A stretch of DNA of 64,000 nt from Tyto alba (lineage: Eukaryota; Chordata; Aves; Strigiformes; Tytonidae): assembly GCF_018691265.1 (NCBI RefSeq), contig NW_024881276.1:1550001-1614000 (forward strand), in the 5' to 3' direction. The notes under the pieces were generated by a model that worked only from the letters and a program-made list of their open reading frames with translations, searched no databases and had not been told where the DNA came from. This document shows positions 13,317 through 25,817 of this stretch, piece after piece; within the stretch, counting starts at the first letter, position 1; each line of letters begins with the position of its first letter. Position numbers and translations under genes: made by a program.

Positions 13317-16100
13317 AAGTGATACACAAAAACATGCACTGTATTACAGAAAAATATAAGGAAATGTAAAATGCATTTAAAAGAAATGAATCCAAATCTA
13401 TCATAGTGCTTGAAAGAAACAGATCCCATCTTTCTAAATATAAACTCAGTTCAATTGAATGCTACCCCTTTGAACATGAATCCTCTTACAGATATGCAAT
13501 CAGTACTTTGAGCCCCATATCGTTAATTTTCTAACAGAACTAGCTGTCATCGCCAATTTTGGTATGATTCTCTTAGCCTAGAAAAGTAAATGCTGGTTTT
13601 CTGGCATGAGCTGTGCTTTGTTTCATCTCATGTATCATCAACAGAATCATTAATAAAGTCTGAAGACAGAATTTTACTCCTGATAAAGAACAGGCCAAAA
13701 GGAACACAGCTTAATGTTCATATCTCAAGAGGAGTTTCATTAAAGATGCTGGGAAGGCATTGCAATGTGGAGAAAGAGCTTTAATCCACACCTGAAGTTC
13801 CCATCTATGCTCTCTGTAATGGGCTGAACCAGATCATGGATCATCAATGGAATTCTTGATAAAGGTTTTGTGACAAGCATATTTTAGCTATTATAGCTTT
13901 TTCCTCTTTTAGGAAGGTAGAAATTAAGGTAACGGGATGCATTCATCTTCCTCTTCAGAAGTCTTTTTCAGAGAATAGTCAATGTAGAGAGGTCTTACAG
14001 AGAATAAAAAAAATAAATATCTTTATGGAAAATTTGGCCTTTGAAAGCTCCCTCTCAAACTTGTGTCATATATGACAATTTATGAATACTATGCATGCAA
14101 CATATCTGTGATAAATCCCTCCTCCTATTAATCTAATCCCTCTCATACACAGACATTTCTATATCTTCTTATTTCTGTTTCCCTCTTTTAGACTTTACTG
14201 TTTTCATTACACATTTTTTCAAATACCTTGGTTGGTGTGCAAGGCAGTATTCAAAAACACATTGACCATTCCAAGGTTTTATGAGGAGTGTATGATTCTG
14301 TAGGGATCTTCTTTGATTTTGTTAACTGGTAGACATTAATGTTTCTACGCATTTTCTCCCTGCAGTACCCACAATGACACCTGGATATAGTGAGTTCGAA
14401 ATGTTATAATCTTAGTGAGTAATTTAATTTCTTCATTACAGTAGTCATTCTGAATGATCTGCTACTGCATTGCTCAGTTGTTAACTCTCCTTAGGTTTCC
14501 CTAAAATTCCCTGCAAGTGTTTCTTTTTTATATAACATAAATAACTTATTATTTCTTAGAGGGTCAAATATTTATCCAATTCCTTGACTACTCACTACTA
14601 GCTATTTCACTACTACTTTTCTGTGTGTGACTGAATACATTTCTCAATACGTAAGAGACATTGCATTAAGTATCTTTTAGACTTTTATGACTGCCTATTT
14701 TATAGTCAAGCGAAGACTCATAAAATTTTTACAGGTTAATTTGCATTGGAAGTTGTGCTAATTTTTATCTAATCGTTCCAATATAATGTATTATATATCT
14801 ATGAAATTGGTCCAATTCACCCACAGTATAAGTACACTCACTGTAAAGTTACACTTCTAAATCTAATTTATGGTAGACTCATGCCCAACTAGTGCACATT
14901 TCAAGTATTACTGTGGCACCACGCTTTCTGTTAGTCATCTGTCTCATTGCTCAAGGTATGTCCGAGACACCTTTCTAAACACTGCAGCTATTTCGTTCAG
15001 TGCTGGTTCCAAATTTATACAAAACGCTGTGATATGAGAGTAAGAGATTTAAAACTGGTATTAGATCTGAAAGCCACCAATACAGGGATGACCTCTGTTT
15101 TCATAGGGAAAACAACGAAACTTCACTGAGGCCAAGGGTTGCCCATTGCCTCCCTGATGATGAGGGAGAGCTGATGGCAGTGCCTAATTCATGTATTATC
15201 CCTTCCTCTTCTGTTTCACAAAGAACTAAGGTTTTGCCCTAGTAGCAGCCCAAATGTCTCCTTTTATAGCAACTCTGGAGATCTTTCTCCATGAGACTGA
15301 AGGCTCCTCTGGAGAGGCAGCAGCTGCTGTTACTTCCAGCAACGATGAGAGCCTAGAGAAAATTAGAGCAAGTGTTAATTAGTGAAGCCTAAAATGCTTA
15401 ACTCATGATACCGTAGGTCCAGCAAACTCTTCCTGAGAGTCTCTGGACTGACAGGAGACTGTTCCAGGAACCTGGCACCTACCCCAGTTTTGCAGCAGAC
15501 TTCCAAGGGTCCTTGGTGTCTCCATCTACCCTGCACAGGTGCCTAAGGAAGATGGGAGGCCTGAGTCACGGTGCAAACTCTCCAAGCAATCTGCTGCAGA
15601 GCCAAAACAATGCTCTTATTTCAGGATCTGAAAATTAGGATAGACAATTGTATTTCAGGAATAGGACCCCCCATCTCTGATGTACATTTCAACAAGGAGA
15701 CTGGAGGTCCCAATAATCTCAAGTGCAGTTTAGCCTCTCAAAGCAACCAGCATTATTTTTCTAAATTTTCTATTCGTAATATTTAAAAAAAAAAAAAAAA
15801 AATCATAAAGCAAATTTAGAAGAGTCAAAATATGCCTACAAGCTGTTTTTTTTTTTGTAAGAATATATGCAGCTGACTAAGTTATGCTTATGGTGTTAGG
15901 AGAAAATAAGAGAAAATGCTGAAGCAAAGCAGGTGGCTGGCTGTATGTCTGACAGCTGAATGTATCAACTAAAGACCCTGGAGTCTCTGCCATGTGGCAA
16001 TCATCGTTAGTTCCTATGATTTCATCACAGATCTCATGATATTTAGTGTTTACTTGAAGCCAAAACCCCTTTAAGCATGTTATCATGTGCCAGTGTGAGC

Positions 16101-16124
16101 TTTTTTTTTTTTTTTTTTTTTTTT
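16101..16124. repeat. Homopolymer T24
   Basis: An uninterrupted run of 24 T. It lies about 380 bases upstream of the CR1 fragment on the same strand and is not its tail. Confidence 0.95.
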
Positions 16125-16489
16125 AGTTAACTAACATCTGACACAAATGCACCACAGGCGGGAAAAAATAGCTTTCTCCCTCAAATGTAATCTAACACCT
16201 AACACCGACATATTAATGCTACTTATTTATATTGTTGTTAATTTTTTATTTACTTATGTGATAACTGATTTGCAAATTAATCTGATCTTTATGGAGAAGC
16301 TGGTCCGTAACTTGTAAACTCCAGGCAGCCTTGCACTTGTGATTTCTGACACAGAGAGCTCATACTGGTGATACACAGAACATCAGGAGATGGTCACGCT
16401 CCTTTGCGTCGTATTTTTTAACATGAGAAGCAATGATTGGTTTTGGCACTCTGTAACAATTACATCGTAGGGCAAGGTGGCCATGTTTT

Positions 16490-18326
16490 ACCAGCCACCT
16501 TGTAGCCGTCGATGACTGAAGTGTGCCTACCAATGGCTACAGGCTGTTCGGAAGAACGGGCGAGGAAGGCGGAGCAAAAGGGTCGCCTTCTGCATCAAGA
16601 AATGTATAGAGTGTGGAGAGCTGTCTTTGAAGAATAGCCATGAGCGAGTTGAAAGCTTATGGGTAAGAATTAGAGCGATGCAACAAAGGGAACCTTGTAG
16701 TTGGTGTCTACTACAGGCCACCCGATCAAGGGGAGCCTACTGATGAAGCCTTCTGACTCCAGCTACAGGAGACATCGCACTTGCAGGCTCTCGTCCTGCT
16801 GCTGGGGGATTTCAACTACCCCAGCAGCTGCTGGAAAAGTAGCAGGGCAAGCTGTAGGCAGTCCAGGAGACTCCTGGAGCGCATTGAGGATAACTTCTTA
16901 GGCCAGGTAAGAGACATCCCTACCAGAGGGCACGCACTACTGGACCTGATGGTCACCGACGCAAGAGAGCTAATTGGTGATGTCAAAATCGGAGGCAGCC
17001 TGTGCTGAAGTGGTCATGCACTGGTAGAGTTCGCAGTCCTGAGAGACATGGCTCAGGTGAAGTGTCAAGTCAGGACCCTGAAATTTAGGAAAGAAAACTT
17101 CCAGCTGTTCAAGGAATTTGTCAACAGGACCCCCTGGGAAACTGCCCTCAGGGGCAAGGGAGCAGAACAGAGCTGGCAGGTGTTTAAGGATGCTTTCCGT
17201 GGAGTGCAAGAGCTCTTCATCCCCAGGTACAAGATATCAGGCAAAGAAGGCAAGAGACAGTCATGGCTGAGTCAAGACCTGCTGGTGAAACTAAAGGACA
17301 AGAAGGAAATGCACAGGCGGTGGAAGCAGGGACAGGTAATCCTGGGAAGGGTGTAGGGATGCTGCCAGTTGTTTAGGGATGGGGTAAGGAAGGCCGAGGT
17401 GCTGATGGAGCTGAACTTGTCAAGAGATACAAAGAATAAGAAGAAGAGCTTCTACAGGTATGTCAGCAAGGAAAGAAAAAACAAAGAAAGCATAGCCTCC
17501 CTGATGAACAAGACTGGCAGACCGGTAACAATGGATGAGGAGAAGGCTGAGGTACTCAACAGCTTTTGCCTCAGTGTTCACTGGCTGTGTCTCCCCACGC
17601 CTCTCGAGTGGATGGACTGCAAGGCAGGGACTGGGGGAGCAAAGTTCCTCACACTGTAAGAGCAGATCAGGTTAATGACCACCTGAGGAACCTGCAAATA
17701 CATAATTCTATGGGCCCTATCGAGATGCATCCCAATGACCTGAAGGAACTGCCCGATGTAGTTGCCAAGCCACTCTCCATGGTATTTGAAAAGTCATGGC
17801 AGTCAGGTGAAGCCCCTGGTGACTGGAGAAAGGGGAAAATTGCACCCATTTTTAACAAGGTAGAAAGGAGGACCCTGGGAACTATCAATGTGTCAGCCTC
17901 ACCTCTATGCCTGGGGAGACCATGGAACAGATCCTCCTAGAAGCTGTGCTGAGGCACATGGAGGAGAGGGATGTGATTCAAGACAACCTGCACAGATTCA
18001 GCAGGGGCAAGTCCTGACTGACCAGCCCAGTGGTCTTCTATGATGGGGTGACTACATCAGCGGACAAGGGAAGAGCTATGGATGTTGTCTACCTGGACTT
18101 CTGTCAGGCCTTTGACACAGTTCCCCACAACAACCTTCTCGTTAGATTAGAGAAATACAGGTTTGACAGGTGGACTGTTTGGTGGATAAGGAATTGGTTG
18201 GATGGTTGGATCCAGAGGGTGTTGGTCAACAGCTCGATGGCCGTATAGAGAGCAGTGACAAGTGGTGTCCCTAAGGAGTCTACATTGGGACCAGTGCTGT
18301 TTAATATTTTCATCACTCCTGCCTCT
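16490..18326 (+). mobile_element. CR1-type LINE fragment: endonuclease end and N-terminal half of reverse transcriptase, decayed
   Basis: A 5'- and 3'-truncated copy of a CR1 retrotransposon ORF2, sense to GABRG3. Seen in order: an endonuclease G-D-F-N motif at 16805-16816, R-G-H-A-L-L-D-L-M-V-T, and a motif that in intact elements is S-D-H but here reads S-G-H (17009-17017), removing a catalytic Asp. A linker region follows, around 17048-17356 and 17369-17560, then reverse-transcriptase motifs including [13 protein letters not shown] (about 18090-18128) and G-P-V-L-F-N-I-F (near 18286-18309). Recognisable coding jumps between all three forward frames and is broken by several stops, so it is inactive. 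Similarity ends abruptly after the V-L-F-N-I-F block, before the F-A-D-D catalytic box. The 5' limit is approximate; upstream DNA does not resemble CR1. Confidence 0.9.
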
Positions 18327-21300
18327 GCTAAATTACAGAAAACCAAAACCATATCCCTAGTGCCCATGGACCTAAGAAAGGGAAGGAAGCAAGGCAGTCG
18401 TGCAGCTTTGAACGTTGCTCTGCTAACAACGCTAGAGGACAATCGGAGAAATGCCCTGTGTATCTGCTCCCATTACAGGGAGGTTGCTGAGGTCTGCCTG
18501 GCTGGATCCCTTGTGAAGAGGGGCAGGTCTGACTCCTTAAAAGATCATTAACTTAATGTAATGGGCATGTTATACAACAGATGATAAAACTTTAATCCTT
18601 TCTCACATTTGGATAGCGCACATGTCTGTCGAAATAAAATATACTGGAATTATGTCTCTTACTATCAAATAACCCCTCGGACAAACAAACAAGTGATAAG
18701 ATTGAGATGGGAGAAAGCAGAAACACAAATTGAGACATCAAAATTAACTTAATTTTTAAATAAGTATTTTTATATTCTCCCATATGAAATAGATTTTCAA
18801 TTGATTCTTCTTTAAGAAACATTGCAGTTTTGTGTATCTAAATACAGAGATTATTTCTGTGGAATGGAAGTTAAGTTATGATTTCATGTGTGGGTTAGCC
18901 ATGCATATTATAAAGTAATTTATTTTTCCCTAATTTTTTTCATAATGTGACTTCTGACAGTTTTATCAGTAAGCTGTTAAAGCTCAGGAATAGATGACTT
19001 TTCCACAAAACCTTTCCATCAGTCTTAAAAAAGAAAACATAGGGCGGCATGTACAAAAATGGTACATGCTATTCTGGGGCAATTGAACAAATCAGAGTGC
19101 TTGGGCAGAAGATGTTGAGGCTCCTTTCTAACTCCTTCTACCTGAGTTTCTTTCCCAGGGAAACCCAGGCAGTATGGGGAGTGTGAGACTTTATTATGTC
19201 CTGATGAGGGTATAAGCATCTAGGAGCTCAGAAGTTCTCCCAGATCCACCAGCTGTGATGTAATCTTAATTGGACTACTTGTTTTGTATTGTTTATTGCT
19301 TTTTCTGCCACTTGCATTGATGTCTTTTGGTGAGCACTGATGAGCAAGGTTCGCTGCACCTGCCTCCCCTGCTTGGTCAGCCCTGAGTGCCTCAGTTTGG
19401 GGAACGTCCCAGTTAATGTTCATTTTGTCACTCTGGCAGCCTGATCTGACATCTGTGTTTCTTCTCTTTGGCAAACCACCATTAGTGGAATACCAGGAGC
19501 CTTATTAAAACAAATCTGACTATCAGGAAGTGGAATGAATTGCAGTTCACAGTATCTAGGTCCTTTATCAATATCTTTCTATTTCTATCTTTAGAGATAC
19601 ACGTTATTAGAAAACCACAACAGATCTGATCCATGCTTGACATGGGCCTCCGAAACTGTTGCTTGACCAGAATAGAAGAAAATAATATGTGTGAAAGGCT
19701 GATGTGGAGTTAGTCCTTGATTTGTAGGTGAACGTCTCCGAAAAGAATATCCATCCCAATCTCACCATCTTCTGCTACAGTTTTGTCCTCAGTAAAAACA
19801 CAGGCAACATGCGCATAACAACAACAAAGCTACCAAAAGAATCTCTGTGGTCTCTCTCTCACAGGCATGCATCCTTCTGCACACACCCACTCATTTACAG
19901 ACACACCGAGAAGAATGGGAAAACAGCTATGTGATAGTTTTCAATCTTTTCATTACTGTTAGGTGCTCAACTGCTAAGGCAACAAGCGGTATACAAGAAG
20001 CTGCATAGAATTAAACAGGATGAAGCAAAAAAGAAGAATAAATCCTACTGTGAATCCCCTGAAATAGGCAAACTGACTGGTTTTTAACTTTTCTTTATGG
20101 AATATATGTCAAATATTTAGTTACAGCCTTGAGGCACTCTTATGCTTCTATACTTATAAATTTTCCGTTAAGCTACATTAAGTGATTTGACATTCGAACG
20201 TGCATTTCTTATAACTGTGCTTTTTAAAAAAATATGTTACTATTATAGTCTTCATGGGTTGCAATGGTATACTCTGCATATCATGCCATTTGAACTGATG
20301 AAGGCTGAATGTCAGAGATGATGAAGAATTTTCAAGGAGAACTTTTTTTTTTTTTTGCTTTTTTTGCTTTGGAAAGAGGTTATTCTTGTGAAATAAAAAC
20401 TTTTATTTTGAGGAACATACATTTTAACTTTGTGAAAGGTTTTAGGAATGTTTGATCCTCAACAGAAACAAATATCCACCTTATAATATTCTGAGGCACT
20501 CGAATCCTGAATATGTGGTGCTTAGTTTCAAATCTCATCTTAAAAAGACAGTGGAGAGACGCTCAGTATACTTTTTCATTTTGCCTGTGAGTGGACTGAT
20601 CACACACTGGCTGCTGTACAGTTTTTAAATAGTTTCTGACTGATTTTTTCACTGCATAAGGTGAAGTCAATATGCTTATTGTATTCCTAAACATAGCACC
20701 TACGGGAAAAATAGTAACTATTTTGCACTTACAGCACTTTCTATGCATTTATCTGACAGGGAGCAAAAATACCCCCTCATTTATGAAAAAAAAATGGAAC
20801 CATTTAGGGCAGTCAATGTTGTCCATGTTTTAATTCTAGAAGGTCAGTTGCTCTTTCCAAGTTGAAAGGAAGAAAAAGGAGTAAAAGATGCGTGTTTGTA
20901 CCTTACAGGTATTTTCTTCCTGTATTGATTGACTTCAAATGTAGCTACTAGACCAAATGAGCATGGAGAAGTTTGTCTGCAAATGATGAATTTCAACAGC
21001 AGGGAACTTTGAGGTCTGAATGGTGTATTTGTTCACAGCAGTTGTCTGAAAATCAACATTTCAATAAGACAACATTGCTTGCCTCTGGCAGCCAGAGAAA
21101 ACAACCACAAACTCTTGGATAAATGTCTCTTATGATTAAAAGGAAACTGAGATATCCAAGTGTTTCATAACATGGTATTTCTTTTCTTTCTTTTTGTCCC
21201 CAACACCTTTCTCCAAAGTTCATACTTGAAATCTTTAAAGCTTTTTTTGTCTAACCAACACGCAGAGTGGAAGATAAAAGGCTGTTCCCAGTATCTTGCA

Positions 21301-21764
21301 AACCTCAAAGTTGTTTAGAAGATTTGTACTGTAGGTTTCTGCTGATTTATGTGCAAAATATAGCAGCATTTCTTATGTCAAGGCTTAGCAGAATTGACAG
21401 ACAAAAATCCTGGTCTGTGATACTATCAGATTTCAAAAGTTAGGCAAGCTGAAACTGGTCACTACTTGTATGGGAGTTTCAGCAGGAAAACCAAAGTGTT
21501 TTTATGATTCCAGAATGACAGCGTCACTTTTATTTATAATCGTGTTCATTGTGATGGTGAAGACACCAAAGGGTGTCTTTCCACTCGTATCTTACGTAAC
21601 TGTATGTACCAAAGTAAAACACGTGAATGGCCAGTGGATGGTAATATTCTTCAATGTTTAGATACTATACTGAAGGGAATGGTGGAGTAATGTGACAATG
21701 GTCATTACCTGAACCAGCAGAGGTTCTGACTTGATAAAAGAAAAAGAAAAATCACCAAGGACAG
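18327..21764. other. GABRG3: Intronic sequence, no gene recognised
   Basis: The first ~235 bases (to about 18560) follow the CR1 coding remnant directly, are less AT-rich than the flanks and do not match CR1 as I know it. The rest is AT-rich intron with a T run near 20343-20356. No exon, RNA gene or further transposon was recognised. Confidence 0.6.
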
Positions 21765-21945
21765 TCAAGCATTGGAGCAAGTTGTCCAGGGACATTGTAA
21801 AGTCTCTGTCCTTGAAGGTTTTCAAGACTCAGCTGGATAAAGCCCTGAGACATCAGGTCTGAATTCAGTATCAACCCTATTTTGAGCAAGAGGTGGAACT
21901 AGAGACATCCTGAAGTCCCTTCCAACCTGACTTGACTCTATCATA
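21765..21945 (+). mobile_element. CR1 LINE 3' end, short and old
   Basis: About 180 bases resembling the 3' untranslated end of CR1: a segment like 'attggagcaagttgtcc', then 'ccttgaaggttttcaa', then 'gtcccttccaacctgac', ending near 'tctatcataa', which corresponds to the terminal 8-base repeats typical of CR1. Severe 5' truncation is usual for this family. Divergence from the consensus I recall suggests an old insertion. Confidence 0.8.
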
Positions 21946-22699
21946 ATATCTTTCTGACATTCAAAACAAGGTTTATGTTAAAATATTCAATCTTCCTTAT
22001 AGAGTCATTTGTTCATATTCAGAGATAAAAGTCTATGTTTGTGAAAACCATCTTTCCCTAACAACCTTTTAAAAGAATCAATTTTCAGTGTTGTCTTTCT
22101 TAATGAATTCCCAAAAATTAGTGGTGGGAGGGGAGAAGAAGAATTGAAAGTTGTTGCGACTACCTCTTCACAGTTTATTTTTCTCAATGACAGACTATAC
22201 ATTCTCTTAGAAATAGTGATGTTTTTTTCTGTAATTTTTTCATTGTGCAATGGTTGTTACCACCAGCAATCACTGGCACATTATTTACAAACAAGATAAA
22301 CTTTTGTTGATCAAGACCTGGGGATTCTTCCAAAGACTAAGAGAGTCAGGCAATATGTTCAAAACTCAACCAGGATATAGAATTTATCCTTTTATTTCCC
22401 TAGAGCTCTCCCCACTCTGTTCAGATTCCAGGAATTGAATTTCAGGTCCCTGGCATACTGCTGTGATAGCTCATTCTTCCCCCCTTTGGCTATCAGAACT
22501 CATACCACAACCAACGTCACGCAAGGGCTCTGACCCTGACTCCAGTGGCTCCTTCCACTCTGCTCAAATTAGACATTACTCCTGGTTCTTGTCACAGGTC
22601 AGACACATGAGATCTGTTTTCCCTCTTCTCTGCCACCTAGTCAGTCCCCACAGAATCACCTCCTACCTTTCACAACTTTCTTCAGAAACCTCCTAGGTG

Positions 22700-22865
22700 T
22701 CTCTAACTTCTAGAGTCCTTTCCCTTTCTTGCCCACCTTCCCTTTTCTCTTTTTTCCTTCTTTCCTTCCCTCCCACCTCCCATTGCCTTTCTTCTCATCT
22801 TCCCTCTTTCCTCTCCCATGTCCATTTTTAAAATTCATCCTATTGTCTTCCACCCATGACTGTTT
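22700..22865. repeat. Polypyrimidine (C/T) low-complexity tract
   Basis: About 160 bases dominated by C and T on the plus strand with only scattered purines. It is low-complexity sequence. Mirror-symmetric pyrimidine tracts can form triplex DNA, but no strong mirror repeat was identified by eye. Confidence 0.75.
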
Positions 22866-23414
22866 CCTCTCTCCACCTACCTGATCTTTCCTTGCATCCC
22901 CTCATGGACTGGCTGTGGCCAGAATTCCCTCCCTCAGGTCTGGCAAGGAAAAATGCTTCCAGCTTCTTCATTCTTTGTCAGGAAACAGGAGTTGAGAGGC
23001 TGGGCTCCACCTGTGAAACCATAAGGGTAACACCTAGAGTATTACTTGTTTGGAAGGTCAGTGTGGCCTCTGCATAGGAGCAGAAAGTCTCAGGTGACAT
23101 TCAACTGCACAATTACATACCAGGGAAGGAGAATTAAAGAGCTGAGAGAAGGTGCTCAGGAAAAGTAAGAAGATTTAACGACTAGAGAGTCTTCTTGTGA
23201 TGAAGATGTTGACAGAGGAAGAAAATGGGTAGTCATGTCCGTGTTAGAAAAGAGAGATCCAAAAAATTGATCGTGTAAGTTAAAACCCACAGAGGAATAG
23301 AAAACCCAAGAACTATGACTAAATTTCAGGATAAGATATAAACAGTGACAAGAAGCGTAGAATTAGAAAGTAGAGAGAACATAGAGACCTAATATAGAAA
23401 GTAGACCAGGACTG

Positions 23415-23520
23415 AAAGAAAAAAAAACAAAACAAAAAAAAAACAACCCAACAAACAAACAAACAAAAAAAAAAACCACACCAAAAACAAAAAAAAAAAA
23501 AAAAAAAAGAAAGAAAAAGA
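23415..23520. repeat. A-rich (AAAC)n simple repeat
   Basis: Roughly 105 bases of A with periodic C, and late GAAA units. No retrotransposon body was recognised upstream, so this is called simple repeat. Confidence 0.9.
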
Positions 23521-24677
23521 ATGAAAATGTGTAATTATTTTACCGTTCAGGACCAATCATAAAAAGACTTAAAACAGTGCCATATACATACCTATCACAG
23601 AATTCATAGAGTTTCTGTGAACTTCTTTTTCTAAATTCTATTTCATAAGCTTCAGCTCAAATAATTAACTGATCCTAAATTTTTGTCCTTTACTCAAACA
23701 AACTGACCAGCTTTCATAGATCACTAAAAACCCTAAGTGCTTATCTTTCCAGTAGTTATCTTATCATATACCTTTATTTTTTTTCATTTTACTCAGACCT
23801 TGGAGCAGAAGAGCTGAAATACTGTAAAAAGTATTTGCATAGTATTCCTGTGATAAAGAGAGGAAGGGCACAGCAGAAATTTCTCACTGGAGGTTTCACC
23901 TCTGTAGACATTCTGGACAACTGTAATAACTGAATGTGAGACTGAAATATTGTTCAGACAGATGTACACACTTCTCAGTGATGGTCAGAACAAAACCTCT
24001 TGAAGTTCTGGAAAAAACTCATCATACAAATATTATTGTCAATGATTGACTGCAATTCCAAATCTGCTTCATCATTTTCATCTTAACATCGGTTTAAAAC
24101 CATTACCCATCACAGGCTTAAAACACTTTTGAAACCATAGGAAAAGCTGAGACTCGTGAGTTGGGAAGATCATAAAGCCTGTTAAAGTTAGAGAACCAAG
24201 GTTTTAGAAATTTCTCAAGGAGATTTTTTAAATGTTCTTTGAAATAGTATTTAGTTTCTTCTCAACTCTTAACTCAGGTCTATAAATTACTACTTTTCCA
24301 ACTATATCAGCCTTGAGAAACTGAAGAGGCCTTTGTTAATTGACCTGAATTACTTATGTACTCCATTAAAGTGTCAGTATTTTCAAGGTCTTTTTATTAA
24401 GCCTTTCTGTCTATAGAATATGACTTTCCTTTCCACCCTTGAAGGATTTTAAGATGTTTAATATCAAAATTATAGAAGATTTATACGAGGCAAGATTATT
24501 AAAATTGCAGGAATTAACTTATACTATACCAGTATTAGTGTGTGCATAGGATATACTGCAATCACATTTATAGAATAATAATATATTAAATGAATATTGC
24601 TGATCTATCTCAACCTAGGCAGAAACAACTGAGGATGTTTTTCAACAATTCCTTATCTATAATTTTAATTAATGATT

Positions 24678-25817
24678 TGTCCTGGATCTAAGTGAGTGGT
24701 GGAGTTTTTTGGTAGCAGGGGAGGGGGCTATAGGGGCGTCCCCCTGTGAGAAGCTTCTCGAAGCTCCCCCAGCTCCAAGTCAGCTCCACCTCTGCACCAA
24801 AACTGAGCCCATCAGCTGCGCCTCTGCCAGAACGTATTTAAGAAGGGACGTGGTGAGGAGCAGTGGGACTGGTGAGGAGGAGTTGCTGCAGCTGCGTGAA
24901 CACCAAGGTCAGTGGAGGAACGGAGGAAGAAAGGAGGGGGGAGGTGTGCCGGAGCAGAGACCCCCCTGTATCCTGTGGGGAGACGGCAGGGCGGCCCCCC
25001 CTGCCACCCATGGAGATCTACGGTGGAGCAGACAGTGATTTATGGCCTGTGGTTTCTGCCTTGATGATCAAGGTGCTGTGCCTGAAAAAGGCCAGGGTCT
25101 CATGGGAAAAGGCAGCCCCGCTGCTGTAATTCAGTGCTGGGAGGATTGCAGCATGCGGGGGAGTCCCACACTTGAGCAGCTTGGGAACAGCTGCAGCCGT
25201 GGGAGGGACTCCAGTTGGAGAAAGTTAGTGACCCATGACGGAGCAGTGTGGGGAACGCTGCGGCCCGTGGGAGGAACTCACGTCGGAGAAAATTGGTGTC
25301 CCATGACAGAGCAGTGTAAGGAAATGCTGCGGCCTATGGGGGGGACTCATACCGGTGAAAGTTTGTGGAGGACTGTCTCATGTGAGAGGGGGACCACGAT
25401 GGAGCAGGAGGAACAAGTTCCGGACACTCCCCTCACCGAAGATGAAGGAAGTGGCAGCGCTGCCTGTACCCCCCATTCCCTGCCCCTGCACCGCTGGGGG
25501 AGGAGGTAGAGATATCGGGAGCAGAGCTGAGCCTGGGAAGGAGGGAGGGGTGGGGGGAAGGTGTTCTCAAGATGGGGCAATGTTTCTCACTGTCCTACTC
25601 TGTTATGTGTTGTTGTTAGTGTCTGTAATAAATCTATTTTCTTTTATTTCTTCCCCAAACGAGTCTGCCTTTTGCCCGTGACCATAATGGGTGATTTGCT
25701 CCTCCCTGTCCTATCTCGAACCCCAAGCCTGGCTCATTTGTCCCTTCTCATTGTTGGGAGAGAAGGGAGGAGTGAGTGACTGCGTGGTGCTCAGTTGCCC
25801 TCTGAGCTCAAACCACA
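24678..25817 (+). mobile_element. Solo LTR of an avian endogenous retrovirus, copy A of a ~1.1-kb family
   Basis: This is closely similar along its whole length to 40704-41757. It starts TGTCCTGG and ends near AACCACA. LTR hallmarks seen: a TATTTAAG box at 24835-24842, with a degenerated CCAAT site (reads CCCAT) about 25 bases upstream, and an AATAAA polyadenylation signal at 25627-25632 followed by a T-rich stretch. The distance from TATA to AATAAA is about 790 bases, which implies a very long R region if both are used. It contains three tandem units of 67-68 bases (25174-25375). No gag, pol or env sequence adjoins it, so it is a solo LTR. No convincing target duplication was seen; the 3' edge is uncertain by several bases. 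Confidence 0.8.
25174..25375 (+). repeat. Three imperfect 67-68-base tandem units inside LTR copy A
   Basis: Units start at 25174, 25241 and 25309, each opening GAGCAG and containing a GCTGC-GG-C-GTGGGAGG-like core followed by a GGAGAAA-like stretch. The related LTR at 40704-41757 has only two such units, so unit number differs between copies. Confidence 0.85.

Larger units (their letters stand above)
8714..16489 (+). other. GABRG3: GABRG3 large intron, first repeat-poor segment
   Basis: AT-rich intronic sequence without a recognised transposon or gene. I searched for the expected next exon, which should begin by completing a Tyr codon and then encode G-Y-P, without success; a weak lookalike near 10140 fails (see rejected items). 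A T/TTTG-rich tract lies at 13239-13316, an A run at 15785-15802 and a T24 run at 16101-16124. Confidence 0.75.
21946..24677. other. GABRG3: Intronic sequence with pyrimidine tract and A-rich repeat
   Basis: No gene recognised. Notable composition: a C/T-rich stretch at roughly 22700-22865, almost pure pyrimidine with CCTT/CTTTC motifs, and an A/AAAC-rich tract at 23415-23520. Short open frames in the pyrimidine tract are compositional artefacts. The remainder is ordinary AT-rich intron. Confidence 0.7.

Noticed and set aside
13232..13429. Lys-rich minus-strand frame (and similar Lys/Phe-rich frames at 31413-31646 and 31877-32235)
   Set aside because: They are translations of T- or A-rich simple repeats.
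17048..17659. Consecutive open frames as a novel host gene
   Set aside because: They are the decayed linker part of CR1 ORF2, colinear with endonuclease motifs upstream and reverse-transcriptase motifs downstream.
25042..25509. 155-residue plus-strand open frame
   Set aside because: It lies wholly in a solo LTR and crosses its tandem units. The related LTR copy does not preserve the frame, and no domain is visible.
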